Source of the DNA: Aquibacillus kalidii
Lineage (GTDB): Bacteria; Bacillota; Bacilli; Bacillales; Amphibacillaceae
Length of the DNA: 64,000 nt
Assembly: GCF_014280935.1 (NCBI RefSeq)
Contig: NZ_JACLZI010000052.1
Location: forward strand, 1-64,000
Reading direction: 5' to 3'
In this document: one piece after another, positions 26,256 through 35,405 of the stretch
Position numbering within the stretch: the first letter of the stretch is position 1
Layout: each line of letters begins with the position of its first letter
Made by a program: the position numbers and the translations under genes
Notes under the pieces: generated by a model
The model's database searches: none
Seen by the model: only the letters and a program-made list of their open reading frames with translations
What the model was told of the DNA's origin: nothing

Positions 26256-27464
26256 ATGAAACTTACTTTATTAAATTCGTCAAGACTTATTATGTTTATT
26301 TTGATCAGTTATATTTATTATTCTTCCTTACAAGAAGCTAACATATTACATACTGTTTATGTTTGTACCTCCATACTAATATTTATAATAAACCATGTGC
26401 TTATGCTCTCTATCAAACAACCTAAATATAGTCCTATATTTATTGCCATAGATAGTATTTGCATAACTGGATTTATTTTTCTTTTTCCTGGGTCAACCTT
26501 ATATTTAATTTTATTCGGTGTAAATGCAGTCACACTTTTTCTTGCAATTGATAAAATCTCAGTGATTATATCGTTTGTCACTACTTTCTTCATCGTATGG
26601 GCCGTAGGGGTAGGATATACCTATCATGTGACGGGTGTAGTAGATCTCATGAGTAATATTGTCAACTTTACGTTTATTACTTTTGCATCGATTGTAGGAA
26701 GTTTAATTCGTAAATTAATTAATGCACAAGAACAAATAGCTGTTCAATATACAGAATTGAATGATTCGCATAAAGCTTTGAAGGATGCTCACCTACAACT
26801 ACAATTTTATACAGAACAGGTTACGGATCTAACGATGATTCAAGAGCGAAATCGTATATCAAGAGAAATTCATGATACGGTTGGTCATAAGATGACAGCA
26901 TTACTAATTCAATTACAATTAGCAAAAGAATTGCAAGAGACGGATTTAAATAAAAGTAAAACAACGATAGAACTATGTGAGGAATTATCAAGAAGTGCTC
27001 TTCAAGAAATAAGATTGGCTGTACGAACGCTTCAACTAGATAAAAAAAACGAGAATCGTTCGATCGTCCCCAATATAACAAAAATACTAGAGGAGTATCA
27101 GCGTATGACTGGTTTACAGGCAGACTTTCATTTCAAAGGTGAACCAAATCTTATTCCACCCTCCACACAGATACAAATTACAAGAATCTTACAAGAATCG
27201 ATTACCAATGCTGTTCGTCATGGGAAGGCAACGATATGTAAAGTAAGCGTTGATGTTTCAGAAACTAATATTGTTATGTCTGTAAAAGATAATGGGAAGG
27301 GAGTTAACACAATTAATCCTGGATTTGGTCTTAATAATATGAGACAACGAGTCCATGAGCTTGGTGGTAGCCTGACGTTTGAGAGTAGTAAAGAATATGG
27401 ATTCTACGTACATGCTAGTTTCCCTTTAAAAGAAATATACTGGAAGGCAGGAGAGTCTTTGTGA
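26256..27464 (+). CDS. NarL/DesK-type sensor histidine kinase
   Basis: A 402-residue membrane kinase. Five to six N-terminal membrane helices (about residues 1-150) leave almost no outside domain, followed by a short coiled coil and a HisKA_3 dimerisation domain with the phosphorylated His206 in EIHDTVGHKM, and an HATPase domain with DNGKGVN and GFGLNNMRQR. Such intramembrane-sensing kinases respond to membrane or envelope state or to antimicrobials (DesK, LiaS, YvfT types). It overlaps the regulator gene by 4 bases. Confidence 0.9.
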   Translation: MKLTLLNSSRLIMFILISYIYYSSLQEANILHTVYVCTSILIFIINHVLMLSIKQPKYSPIFIAIDSICITGFIFLFPGSTLYLILFGVNAVTLFLAIDKISVIISFVTTFFIVWAVGVGYTYHVTGVVDLMSNIVNFTFITFASIVGSLIRKLINAQEQIAVQYTELNDSHKALKDAHLQLQFYTEQVTDLTMIQERNRISREIHDTVGHKMTALLIQLQLAKELQETDLNKSKTTIELCEELSRSALQEIRLAVRTLQLDKKNENRSIVPNITKILEEYQRMTGLQADFHFKGEPNLIPPSTQIQITRILQESITNAVRHGKATICKVSVDVSETNIVMSVKDNGKGVNTINPGFGLNNMRQRVHELGGSLTFESSKEYGFYVHASFPLKEIYWKAGESL

Positions 27465-28120
27465 TTACTGTACTGATTGTTGATGATCAAGAATTGATGA
27501 GGGATGGTCTAGCCTCTATATTGGATCTTAAACCACAACTTTCCGTAGTCGGAGTAGCATCTGATGGTCAAGAAGCTTTTGAAAAAGCAAATAAGTTAAG
27601 ACCAGATATCGTCCTAATGGATATCCGTATGCCAGAAACGAATGGAGTAGAAGGTACAAAATTAATCACTTCTACTATACAAGAGACAAAGGTGTTAATG
27701 CTAACAACGTTTAACGATAGTGAACTAATATTCCAAGCACTCGAAGAAGGGGCTAGTGGATACTTGTTAAAGGATATGCCCACTGATTCGATTCTACAAG
27801 CAATATTAACTGTTCATGCAGGCGGGATGGTACTTCCAAGGGAGCTTACTGCTGAAATTGTAAAAGAGATGCGAAGGACAAATACCGTTGAAAGTCCAAT
27901 TTCACTCCCTACCATAATAAACGCGTTAACAGAGCGAGAATTGGAAGTATTAGAGAAGTTGGGATTAGGTTTTAATAATAAAGAAATTGCTAGGGAACTA
28001 TTTATTTCTGAAGGGACTGTCAAAAATCACGTCTCTAATTTAATTAATAAACTTGAGGTAAGAGATCGAACACAGGCAGCCATTTTTGCTGTTCGTTACA
28101 GTATTACTATTTTTGAATAA
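27461..28120 (+). CDS. NarL/LuxR-family response regulator
   Basis: A 219-residue regulator: receiver domain with Asp8/Asp9, phospho-acceptor Asp54 in VLMDIRMPE and Lys in YLLKDM, and a C-terminal LuxR HTH (about 150-215; LTERELEVLEKLGLGFNNKEIA). Start GTG overlaps the kinase stop, so it is translationally coupled. Targets are unknown. An ABC-2 exporter lies 1.2 kb downstream on the other strand, and kinases of this class often control such exporters, so it is a candidate target. Confidence 0.92.
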   Translation: MITVLIVDDQELMRDGLASILDLKPQLSVVGVASDGQEAFEKANKLRPDIVLMDIRMPETNGVEGTKLITSTIQETKVLMLTTFNDSELIFQALEEGASGYLLKDMPTDSILQAILTVHAGGMVLPRELTAEIVKEMRRTNTVESPISLPTIINALTERELEVLEKLGLGFNNKEIARELFISEGTVKNHVSNLINKLEVRDRTQAAIFAVRYSITIFE

Positions 28121-28243
28121 TGCCTTTATTTGTTTAAATGTAATAAGGATTTGTCGAAACTAGATTGTTAAAGTGATTTAGTTGTTACGATTTTTATAAA
28201 GAGATAGAATAAAAATATCGTCAAAAGGAGAGGAGTTTCATAT

Positions 28244-29299
28244 ATGACTACATATTCAAATGTTGAAAATACGAAAAAGTTGATTAAAGAACTTGTTTCC
28301 ATTCCTAGTCCTTCTGGAAACACAAAACAAGTAATTGATTTTGTAGAAAGCTATTTATCGGAATTAAGTGTTAAAACGTATAGAAATCGTAAAGGAGGGT
28401 TAATTGCCACTCTACCTGGTTCGAATACAGAGGAACATAGAATGTTGACTGCACACGTAGACACACTAGGTGCAATAGTTAAGGAAATTAAGGGGAACGG
28501 GCGACTTCGTCTCGACTTAATCGGTGGATTTCAATACAATTCTATTGAAGGAGAGTATTGTCAAATACAAACAAACACGGGTAAAATCTTTACTGGTACG
28601 ATATTAATGCATCAAACATCCGTTCATGTGTATAAAAATGCTGGAAAAGCAGAGCGAAATCAGGAAAATATGGAAGTAAGAATTGATGCAAAGGTAACGA
28701 ATGCTGATGAAGTTCGTTCATTGGGAATAGAAGTAGGGGATTTTGTGTCATTTGACCCTCGCGTTGAAATTACAGAAAATGGCTTTATAAAATCACGTCA
28801 TTTAGATGATAAAGCGAGTGTTGCGATTCTGTTACAGTTAATAAACAGAATCAAACAGGAAAGGATAGTCCTTCCATATACAACGCATTTTTTAATTTCT
28901 AATAATGAAGAAATTGGGTATGGTGGTAATTCAAATATTACACCGGAAACGGTTGAATACCTAGCGGTAGATATGGGGGCAATTGGAGATGGTCAATCCA
29001 CAGATGAATTCACAGTCTCTATTTGTGCAAAGGATTCAAGTGGTCCATATCATTATGAATTCCGTAAACATTTAGTAGAATTGGCAGAAAAAAATAATAT
29101 AGGTTACAAGGTTGATATTTATCCTTATTATGGTTCTGACGCTTCAGCTGCCATTCGTGCTGGTCATGACATTATTCATGGTTTAATTGGTCCGGGAATT
29201 GATTCCTCTCATGCATTCGAAAGGACACACGAACTTTCACTTGAGCAAACGGAACAATTGTTATATTACTATTTACAATCCCAGATGGTACAGTACTAG
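28244..29299 (+). CDS. M42 family metallopeptidase (glutamyl/deblocking aminopeptidase-like)
   Basis: A 351-residue M42 peptidase: di-metal ligands in LTAHVDTLG, RHLDDKAS, NNEEIGYGGNS (catalytic Glu-Glu), AVDMGAIGDG and the C-terminal DSSHAFERTH. M42 enzymes form large dodecameric shells that trim peptides from the N-terminus in the cytoplasm. Start ATG, with AGGAGAGGAG upstream. Single-gene unit with terminator at 29304. Confidence 0.9.
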   Translation: MTTYSNVENTKKLIKELVSIPSPSGNTKQVIDFVESYLSELSVKTYRNRKGGLIATLPGSNTEEHRMLTAHVDTLGAIVKEIKGNGRLRLDLIGGFQYNSIEGEYCQIQTNTGKIFTGTILMHQTSVHVYKNAGKAERNQENMEVRIDAKVTNADEVRSLGIEVGDFVSFDPRVEITENGFIKSRHLDDKASVAILLQLINRIKQERIVLPYTTHFLISNNEEIGYGGNSNITPETVEYLAVDMGAIGDGQSTDEFTVSICAKDSSGPYHYEFRKHLVELAEKNNIGYKVDIYPYYGSDASAAIRAGHDIIHGLIGPGIDSSHAFERTHELSLEQTEQLLYYYLQSQMVQY

Positions 29300-29303
29300 T
29301 ATT

Positions 29304-29346
29304 AAACAGGAACTCTGTCTTAAGATAACAGAGTTCCTGTTTTTTA
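29304..29346. terminator. Bidirectional terminator touching the exporter stop codon
   Basis: AAACAGGAACTCTGT and ACAGAGTTCCTGTTTTTT form a long stem. The minus-strand permease stop codon (29344-29346) lies inside its T run. Confidence 0.88.
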
Positions 29347-30117
29347 ATAGTGAGCAAGTAATCCTTTTTTCATAGCTACTCTTTCGCAATATAGAAAAAT
29401 TGATAAGCCGATAAAGAAGTAAATGATTGCATTAAAACCCAATATTAGAAAGTCACTATAGCCAATTTGTGTGATGGAAGCACCGTCAATCATTACCTGA
29501 CGAACTAGATCGACCCCTTTAACAATGGGGAAAAATGCTAAAAAAGGTGCAACAGATAAAGGGACAAAAGCAAGTGCTGCTAAAATGAATTGCAATATTT
29601 GGAGAAAAGCTTGAATCTGCTTTAGTATTACTGTAATACCAGCAATAATAAACCCAAGTCCAAACATACTAATTAATGTAAGTATAAAAATGGGTATAAG
29701 AGTGATCACGTCAATATTCAGCCATTGGCCAGTTGTAGCCATAGATAAATAGAGTAATCCAATAATGATAAGAATATGTACTAATGTGGAAGAAACTAAT
29801 CGTGCTGCCATAATTCGCCATATTCCCATCGGAGACATACCGAGTTGCTCTAATGTTCCTTGGGTAGCTTCGTTAGAAAGTTGCCAGCCTATGTCATTAA
29901 CAACGATCATCGTTAAATACCAAAAAATATAGTTAACAATTACATATTGAATATTCATGTCTTGGGTAGTAGGGTCGCCGATCACTTGGATGCCAGCAAA
30001 CATAGCGAGAAAGATAATATAAAAGGTTAGTAACATGGCAATTGTATTTGGTAGGTAACGCTTTAACTCTATATATTCCTTGCGAATATTTGCATTAAGA
30101 AGATTGAGCAACTTCAT
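29344..30117 (-). CDS. ABC-2 type exporter permease
   Basis: A 257-residue membrane protein with six predicted helices, typical of ABC-2 permeases (NatB, YvfS, DrrB types). A short cytoplasmic N-terminus (NIRKEYIELKRYLPN) precedes helix 1. The segment ATQGTLEQLGMSPMG between helices 2 and 3 is the coupling helix expected for the family. It overlaps the ATPase gene by 23 bases. Substrate unknown; a drug, lipid or peptide is likely. Confidence 0.85.
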   Translation of the reverse strand: MKLLNLLNANIRKEYIELKRYLPNTIAMLLTFYIIFLAMFAGIQVIGDPTTQDMNIQYVIVNYIFWYLTMIVVNDIGWQLSNEATQGTLEQLGMSPMGIWRIMAARLVSSTLVHILIIIGLLYLSMATTGQWLNIDVITLIPIFILTLISMFGLGFIIAGITVILKQIQAFLQILQFILAALAFVPLSVAPFLAFFPIVKGVDLVRQVMIDGASITQIGYSDFLILGFNAIIYFFIGLSIFLYCERVAMKKGLLAHY

Positions 30118-31078
30118 GTGTCTTTTCCCCCTTTACTATTTTCATAAAAATTTGTTCAAAGTTTACAGTTTGTCGATCAATAGACTCTACTGGTGTTGCT
30201 TGTAATTTTAATATGTCAAACAGGTCATAAATTTCTTCACTTTTTAATAAATCAATCTCGAGAGTAGATTGATAGGAATCGGAAACGTAAGTATGATTTG
30301 GGAACTTTTGTGTTAAAAGTTGTTGTTGCATAGAGGACAGTAGTCCACCTAGTGATACGGTATAGGAGCGAACCTCGAACAACTTTAACAGATTTTCTAC
30401 TCGATCATCAGTAACAATCGATCCATGATTTATTATAATTGTACGCTCACAAATATCTTGGATAACATCCATATCATGTGAGCTAATAATAATCGTACGA
30501 TTGTATTCTTTCACAATATTTTTGAGAATGGTTCGGACTTCATAACCGGTTTCTACATCAAGTCCAAGGGTAGGTTCATCAAGAAGAATAACGTCACTTT
30601 CTGCAAGCATAGCAACAGCAATTGCTAGCTTTTGTTGCATACCTCGTGAAAGTCTATTAACGAGTTCATGCTCTTTTGATTTTAAATGGAATTTATCTAA
30701 GAGGTCATTAATTAATGGGGCAACTTCTTTACGGGATATACCTCGATTGCCAGCGAAGTATTCCATATTTTCTCTTACTGACAACCGCCAATATAGGTTG
30801 CGATTACCTTCTAGGACAGCACTGATATGTGTTAAAGCTTTTAACCTATGAGAGTCAGTATCTATACTATTTATAGAGATCGATCCAGAATCTGGTTTGA
30901 GCAGCCCACATATCATTTTAATCGTAGTAGTTTTACCAGCTCCGTTTGGTCCTAATAAACCTACTATTTCCCCTTTATAAACGTCAAAAGAAATAGAATT
31001 AACCGCCTGTATCATTTCTTTTGACTTTCTTTTCCGATAAGCTTTTTCCACATTCCTAACTTTAACAATTGGTTCCAT
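30095..31078 (-). CDS. ABC exporter ATPase
   Basis: About 327 residues: Walker A LLGPNGAGKTTTIKM near residue 44, signature LSRGMQQKLAIA, Walker B VILLDEPTLGLD, and His in IISSHDMD. The C-terminal ~100 residues form the extension seen in exporter-type (CcmA/NatA/DrrA) ATPases. I chose ATG at 31078, with AAAGGAT upstream; a longer reading from 31102 lacks a good site. First gene of a two-gene operon with the permease. Confidence 0.9.
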   Translation of the reverse strand: MEPIVKVRNVEKAYRKRKSKEMIQAVNSISFDVYKGEIVGLLGPNGAGKTTTIKMICGLLKPDSGSISINSIDTDSHRLKALTHISAVLEGNRNLYWRLSVRENMEYFAGNRGISRKEVAPLINDLLDKFHLKSKEHELVNRLSRGMQQKLAIAVAMLAESDVILLDEPTLGLDVETGYEVRTILKNIVKEYNRTIIISSHDMDVIQDICERTIIINHGSIVTDDRVENLLKLFEVRSYTVSLGGLLSSMQQQLLTQKFPNHTYVSDSYQSTLEIDLLKSEEIYDLFDILKLQATPVESIDRQTVNFEQIFMKIVKGEKTHEVAQSS

Positions 31079-31429
31079 CAAATCATCCTTTCTTATTTGC
31101 ATACGTTTAGTTTACCGAATTTGGAAAAGTTACAATACAAACCTTAGATTTAAAAAGACTCAGTCTAAAGGCGGATTCAGAAGGTGTTAACAGTTCTTAT
31201 AATTATACGAAATCAATATACCTTTGGATTCGTATTTTTAATCATTTCCTGGGAAACCGCAAGATATGACTAAATAACTTAATATCATACATAAAAACTA
31301 TAGGGATTGTGTAACAAATTTAACTCTATAGGTTTTGAAGTAATTGCCATTACATTAATTTGTCACTTTCCTAAATATTATTTGTCCTGTATAATATATT
31401 TCGTGTGCCGAAGGAAAGGGTGAATAAAT
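31079..31429. other. Divergent intergenic region
   Basis: About 351 bases between the exporter operon and an MFS gene. TATAATATAT near 31391-31400 is a good -10 candidate for the MFS gene. I see no ORF, strong hairpin or repeat. Confidence 0.45.
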
Positions 31430-32632
31430 ATGGAAAGTACAACAGCAGAAATGAAAGCAAAAACACAAACAACTAAAGATAAAATCTGGACAAAAGACTT
31501 TGCCCTCATTTGTATGGCAAACTTTTTTATTTTCTTAGGGTTTCAAATGACCCTACCAACACTCCCGTTATTTGTTCAACAACTTGGTGGTAGTGATCAA
31601 TTAATTGGTATTATAGTAGGTATATTCACTTTTTCAGCGTTAGCATTCAGACCGTATGCAGGTCATGCCTTAGAGTCAAAAGGTAGACAGTTCGTGTACA
31701 TGATCGGTCTTGCTATTTTCGTTTTATCTGTAGGGTCTTATGCACTAATTGGTAGTATTGTTTTTTTACTATTAATGAGAGTTGTACAAGGAATTGGCTG
31801 GGGGTTTTCAACAACTGCAACAGGTACTATCGCAACCGATTTAATCCCTCCTAAACGAAGAGGAGAAGGGATGGGTTACTTTGGTTTATCAGGAAATATA
31901 GCACTTGCATTCGGGCCGGCACTTGGCTTGACACTTGTCGGTAAAATTTCATTTAGTCAATTATTCTTAATATGTGCTGCTCTCGGTGTCGTTGCTTTTC
32001 TATTATCCTCCAAAATTACGTATAAAAAGGTAGAACAATCGAAATATAAATCAGCACCAATGAAATTTGATATTTTTGAAAAGAGTGCGATACAACCTTC
32101 CATTTTATTATTCTTTATAACTGTTACGTTTGGTGGAATAGCCTCATTCTTACCTTTATACACTGCCCAGGAAGGGGTTAAAGGGATTGAGATGTATTTT
32201 TTGATCTATGCTCTCTTTCTTATGATCTCTAGAACATTTGCAGGAAGATTGTATGATACAAAGGGGCATATCTTTGTCTTTATACCTGGAACATTGATGA
32301 TTCTAAGTGCAATGATTTTGTTAGTATGGTTACCAAACTCTTTCGTTCTTTTCATTGCAGCAGCTTTATATGGTTTGGGTTTTGGAAGTGTTCAACCAGC
32401 ACTTCAAGCTTGGTCCGTTGATAAGGCAGCTACGCATCGAAAAGGAATGGCAAATGCCACCTTCTTTTCTTTTTTTGATATGGGCGTAGGGATTGGAGCG
32501 ATGACATTTGGAGTAATTGCATCCTCTTTTGGATATTCTTTCATTTACTTAACCTCTGGGTTTTCGGTTTTAATTTCAATTATTATCTATATATTTTTAT
32601 TGATTAAAACGAGAGAAAAAGCAATTGTATAA
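31430..32632 (+). CDS. MFS transporter (YwoG/YfkF-type)
   Basis: A 400-residue 12-helix carrier of the drug/metabolite efflux type. FRPYAGHALESKGRQ follows helix 2 in the position of MFS motif A, and RVVQGIGWGFSTTATGT is the motif B/C region of helix 4-5; SRTFAGRLYDTKGH is the repeat in the second half. It resembles Bacillus YwoG/YfkF carriers, with unknown substrate. Ribosome binding site GGAAAGGGTG. Single-gene unit. Confidence 0.87.
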   Translation: MESTTAEMKAKTQTTKDKIWTKDFALICMANFFIFLGFQMTLPTLPLFVQQLGGSDQLIGIIVGIFTFSALAFRPYAGHALESKGRQFVYMIGLAIFVLSVGSYALIGSIVFLLLMRVVQGIGWGFSTTATGTIATDLIPPKRRGEGMGYFGLSGNIALAFGPALGLTLVGKISFSQLFLICAALGVVAFLLSSKITYKKVEQSKYKSAPMKFDIFEKSAIQPSILLFFITVTFGGIASFLPLYTAQEGVKGIEMYFLIYALFLMISRTFAGRLYDTKGHIFVFIPGTLMILSAMILLVWLPNSFVLFIAAALYGLGFGSVQPALQAWSVDKAATHRKGMANATFFSFFDMGVGIGAMTFGVIASSFGYSFIYLTSGFSVLISIIIYIFLLIKTREKAIV

Positions 32633-32635
32633 ATA

Positions 32636-32670
32636 AAGGGCCTTTTAATTAAATAGAAGGCCCTTTTTTT
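32636..32670 (+). terminator. Intrinsic terminator
   Basis: AAGGGCCTTTTAATT and its partner AAGGCCCTT end in TTTTTTT, right after the MFS stop codon. Confidence 0.9.
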
Positions 32671-32732
32671 GTCGAAATTGTTATATTGTTCCTTAACTTT
32701 TAGGAGGGGAATATATATCCAAATAATACGTT

Positions 32733-33785
32733 TTATTTCCAAAGAGTTTTTAAAAGAGGGTCTTTGTCAATAAAGGACAAGGCTTTTTCACGATACTTTT
32801 CATCATGCAAATAGGTGTATCTTTTTGGTTTGATAGATGGTCCCATCTTAATCGCTTGTACGTAATCATTTTTGTCTAATTGTAAGTCCTTTATATAATC
32901 AAAGAATCTTGTCCGTGTAAAGACTTTAGCTATTCTCTCAGCGCGGTGTTCTTGAACATTGGCCATTATGTAAGTTGCGATACCTACCTGAATACCGTGC
33001 ATGCTAGGGTTTGCTGATACATGATCAAGTGCATGGGAAATCAAATGTTCTGATCCACTAATTGGTGCACTATTCCCACTAATAACAGTAGCTATTCCTC
33101 CCATCGTCAACGAACTCACTAGTTCTTTAATAAAGATAGGATGGTGAATATCTGTCATCGGAGTTCGAACAAAGCTATTTACGGCTTTCTTACTTAACAT
33201 GGCAGCAAAATGGTTTACTTGTGAAACGCCATTTTGTTCCTCATACTCCCAGTCATAGAGGGCAGTAATATTAGACAGCAAATCTCCAACACCTGCTAAC
33301 AGGAAATGATCTGGTACTTGTTGAATAATGTCTATATCCACAATTATTCCAAAGGGCACTTTTGCTGGAACAGTCGTTTTTTTATCATTAACTATTAGTG
33401 AACAATTACTGCTTGCAAAACCATCATTAGATGCAGAGGTAGGAATACTTATATAGGGAACACGTCGAGAAAAAGCAATATACTTACCGTAATCTATGAC
33501 AGTCCCACCACCCATGGCTATAACTGCATCGTATCGTTCTAGTAGAAACGCATGTTCAATAAGCTCTGATAGGTTAACATTAGCTTTCATTTTTATGGTG
33601 TCCAACTTAATCGATTTAAAAGTTCCCTTCAATATTGCAGCATAGTTTTCATAGGAAAACTCATCAAATAGGATGGCTACATTTACAAACTGGTGTTTTT
33701 TTAAGATGTTTTCTAATTCGTAAATAACACCACTTTTAATTTCTAAAATTGCTGGTATCGCTATATTTGTAATTGGATAAGTCAT
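32733..33785 (-). CDS. Glycerol-1-phosphate dehydrogenase-like (AraM/EgsA family) enzyme
   Basis: A 350-residue member of the iron/nickel-dependent alcohol dehydrogenase superfamily. The NAD-binding MGGGTVIDYGK, SASNDGFASSNCSL, and the metal-ligand segments VGDLLSNITALYDW and SGSEHLISHALDH match sn-glycerol-1-phosphate dehydrogenase (archaeal EgsA; bacterial AraM) more than butanol dehydrogenases. AraM reduces dihydroxyacetone phosphate to glycerol 1-phosphate in Bacillus subtilis. This gene is not in an arabinose operon and stands alone after CGAGGAG. The exact substrate is inferred from motifs. Confidence 0.82.
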   Translation of the reverse strand: MTYPITNIAIPAILEIKSGVIYELENILKKHQFVNVAILFDEFSYENYAAILKGTFKSIKLDTIKMKANVNLSELIEHAFLLERYDAVIAMGGGTVIDYGKYIAFSRRVPYISIPTSASNDGFASSNCSLIVNDKKTTVPAKVPFGIIVDIDIIQQVPDHFLLAGVGDLLSNITALYDWEYEEQNGVSQVNHFAAMLSKKAVNSFVRTPMTDIHHPIFIKELVSSLTMGGIATVISGNSAPISGSEHLISHALDHVSANPSMHGIQVGIATYIMANVQEHRAERIAKVFTRTRFFDYIKDLQLDKNDYVQAIKMGPSIKPKRYTYLHDEKYREKALSFIDKDPLLKTLWK

Positions 33786-33930
33786 TTAATAACTCCTCGG
33801 TGGATAATGTTACGTTTATTTTAGCATTTTGAATGAAATTTACACAATATGGTGTATCTATTAGACAAATAAGTATGGATAAATTTTTAAAACAAACTTG
33901 TTTTCTGAAAATTAGGACGGGGTGAGAAAA

Positions 33931-34569
33931 ATGCGTATATGGGGATTGCTGTTAGGCCCTACTATCATGATATTAATAGGCTTACAGTTTTTAAATAATG
34001 TTCTAGTGACATTCATCTTATTTTACATTTGGTTGACAGTATTTAGTATGCGTTTTATACAAAAATTTACATCAAATAAATTACAGAAAAATGTAAACAA
34101 GTCTGTTAAGTGGGGCCTACTTAGTGGAATTATATTTTTTCTGTTTATTTTTTGTGGTCTAACGTTACTAAATGGTTATCTGTTCGATATCGAGCATTTA
34201 CAAAATGTATTAAAAGAGTGGGGGTTTTCTGGTAAAGCAGTATATGGCCTAATTTTTGTGTTGATCATTACAAATCCTGTACTAGAAGAATTGTATTGGA
34301 GAGGTTATATTTACGAAAAAATGAAACACAAAACGACTATCTTATTTGCATCACTAGTGTCTGCAGGGTTTTATACGTTTTATCATTTACTTTCCATTAT
34401 GCCACTATTTGATTGGCCAGTAAACTTGGCTGCGGTTATCCCTGTCTTTATTGCGGGGTTATACTGGTCATATTTGAGGGAAAAGACTGGATCAATTGTG
34501 GGACCTATTATAAGTCATGTGTTTAGTGATTTAGCGATAATGTTTGTTTATTGGTTTGTTATTCGGTGA
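33931..34569 (+). CDS. CPBP family intramembrane metalloprotease
   Basis: About 212 residues and six or seven membrane helices. The family EExxxR motif is present as EELYWRGYIYEKM (about residues 115-127), followed by FYTFYHLL and the final SHVFSDLA histidine motif. CPBP (Abi/CAAX) proteases cut peptides within the membrane or handle prenylated and bacteriocin-related substrates; the role here is unknown. ATG at 33931 follows GGGGTG with normal spacing. Possibly cotranscribed with the next gene, 49 bases away. Confidence 0.82.
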   Translation: MRIWGLLLGPTIMILIGLQFLNNVLVTFILFYIWLTVFSMRFIQKFTSNKLQKNVNKSVKWGLLSGIIFFLFIFCGLTLLNGYLFDIEHLQNVLKEWGFSGKAVYGLIFVLIITNPVLEELYWRGYIYEKMKHKTTILFASLVSAGFYTFYHLLSIMPLFDWPVNLAAVIPVFIAGLYWSYLREKTGSIVGPIISHVFSDLAIMFVYWFVIR

Positions 34570-34618
34570 AGCTAGGTTCAAGTTAATTTTCATCAAAATT
34601 TAAAGAGGTGAAACAAAA

Positions 34619-35206
34619 GTGAGAAGAAATTATCTAAGAAGGTTAATTCGTGGCGCATTTTGGATCGTTTTATTTTTATGCACCTGGTTTATTATACACT
34701 CTGTATGTATAGTCGTGGATGGTTTTAGTGATGATCTTACTAATACTGATGTAGCTGTAGTTTTGGGTAATAAAGTAGAGTTAAACGGTCAACCTTCAGA
34801 AAGGTTGCAGTCTAGGTTAGACAAAGCAGTAGAATTATATGAAAAGGGAAAATTTCCGTCCATTATTGTTAGTGGTGGAGTAGGGAAAGAAGGATTTGAT
34901 GAAGCAATCGTAATGAAAGAGTATTTAGTGAAGAAAGAAGTACCGGAAGATGATATCATCGTTGATAGCAATGGATATAATACATACATGACTGCACAAA
35001 ACACAAAGGAAATCATGGATAACAATAATTATGAATCGGTTATGGTTATAACACAATATTTTCATATTAGTCGAACCAAATTGGCTTTAAAGTCAGTTGG
35101 AATAAATACGATATCTTCTGCAAGTGCTGATATTGTTCAATTTAGAGATTTATATTCGATCTTTCGTGAGTTCCCTGCATATTACAAATATGTTTTTTAT
35201 TACTGA
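34619..35206 (+). CDS. DUF218/SanA-YdcF-type protein
   Basis: A 195-residue protein with an N-terminal membrane helix (about residues 12-33) and an outside DUF218 domain: AVVLGNKVELNGQPSERLQSRL, IIVSGGVGKEGFDEA, IIVDSNGYNTYMTAQNT and VITQYFHISRTK are the family motifs. Members include the vancomycin-resistance-linked SanA and the AdoMet-binding YdcF; a role in envelope metabolism is likely but unproven. Start GTG after AGAGGTG. It follows the CPBP gene on the same strand. Confidence 0.85.
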   Translation: MRRNYLRRLIRGAFWIVLFLCTWFIIHSVCIVVDGFSDDLTNTDVAVVLGNKVELNGQPSERLQSRLDKAVELYEKGKFPSIIVSGGVGKEGFDEAIVMKEYLVKKEVPEDDIIVDSNGYNTYMTAQNTKEIMDNNNYESVMVITQYFHISRTKLALKSVGINTISSASADIVQFRDLYSIFREFPAYYKYVFYY

Positions 35207-35290
35207 TTGTAAAATTATTTTAAGTAGGATTTGAAGAAAAAGGAGGATAAAAGAGAGGGCAGGGAGTTAAGGGTGGTAATGACAACATCA

Positions 35291-35392
35291 CTAGAATGTA
35301 ACGTTAAACACGCTTAATATTAGAGTGATAAAACCAATCGAAATAATAGCAAAAAGAATGATTAATCTGTCATTTGGTTCATTACTTTTCAT
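35291..35392 (-). CDS. Small single-pass membrane peptide (33 residues)
   Basis: The peptide MKSNEPNDRL then a ~20-residue hydrophobic helix (IILFAIISIGFITLILSVF) then NVTF. It has an ideal start context, AAGGGGG with 6 bases to ATG. It begins 13 bases after the stop of the P-loop kinase gene and is on the same strand, so the two are probably cotranscribed. I do not recognise a family. It could be a regulatory or toxin-like membrane peptide. Confidence 0.6.
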   Translation of the reverse strand: MKSNEPNDRLIILFAIISIGFITLILSVFNVTF

Positions 35393-35405
35393 TGTTAGCC
35401 CCCTT

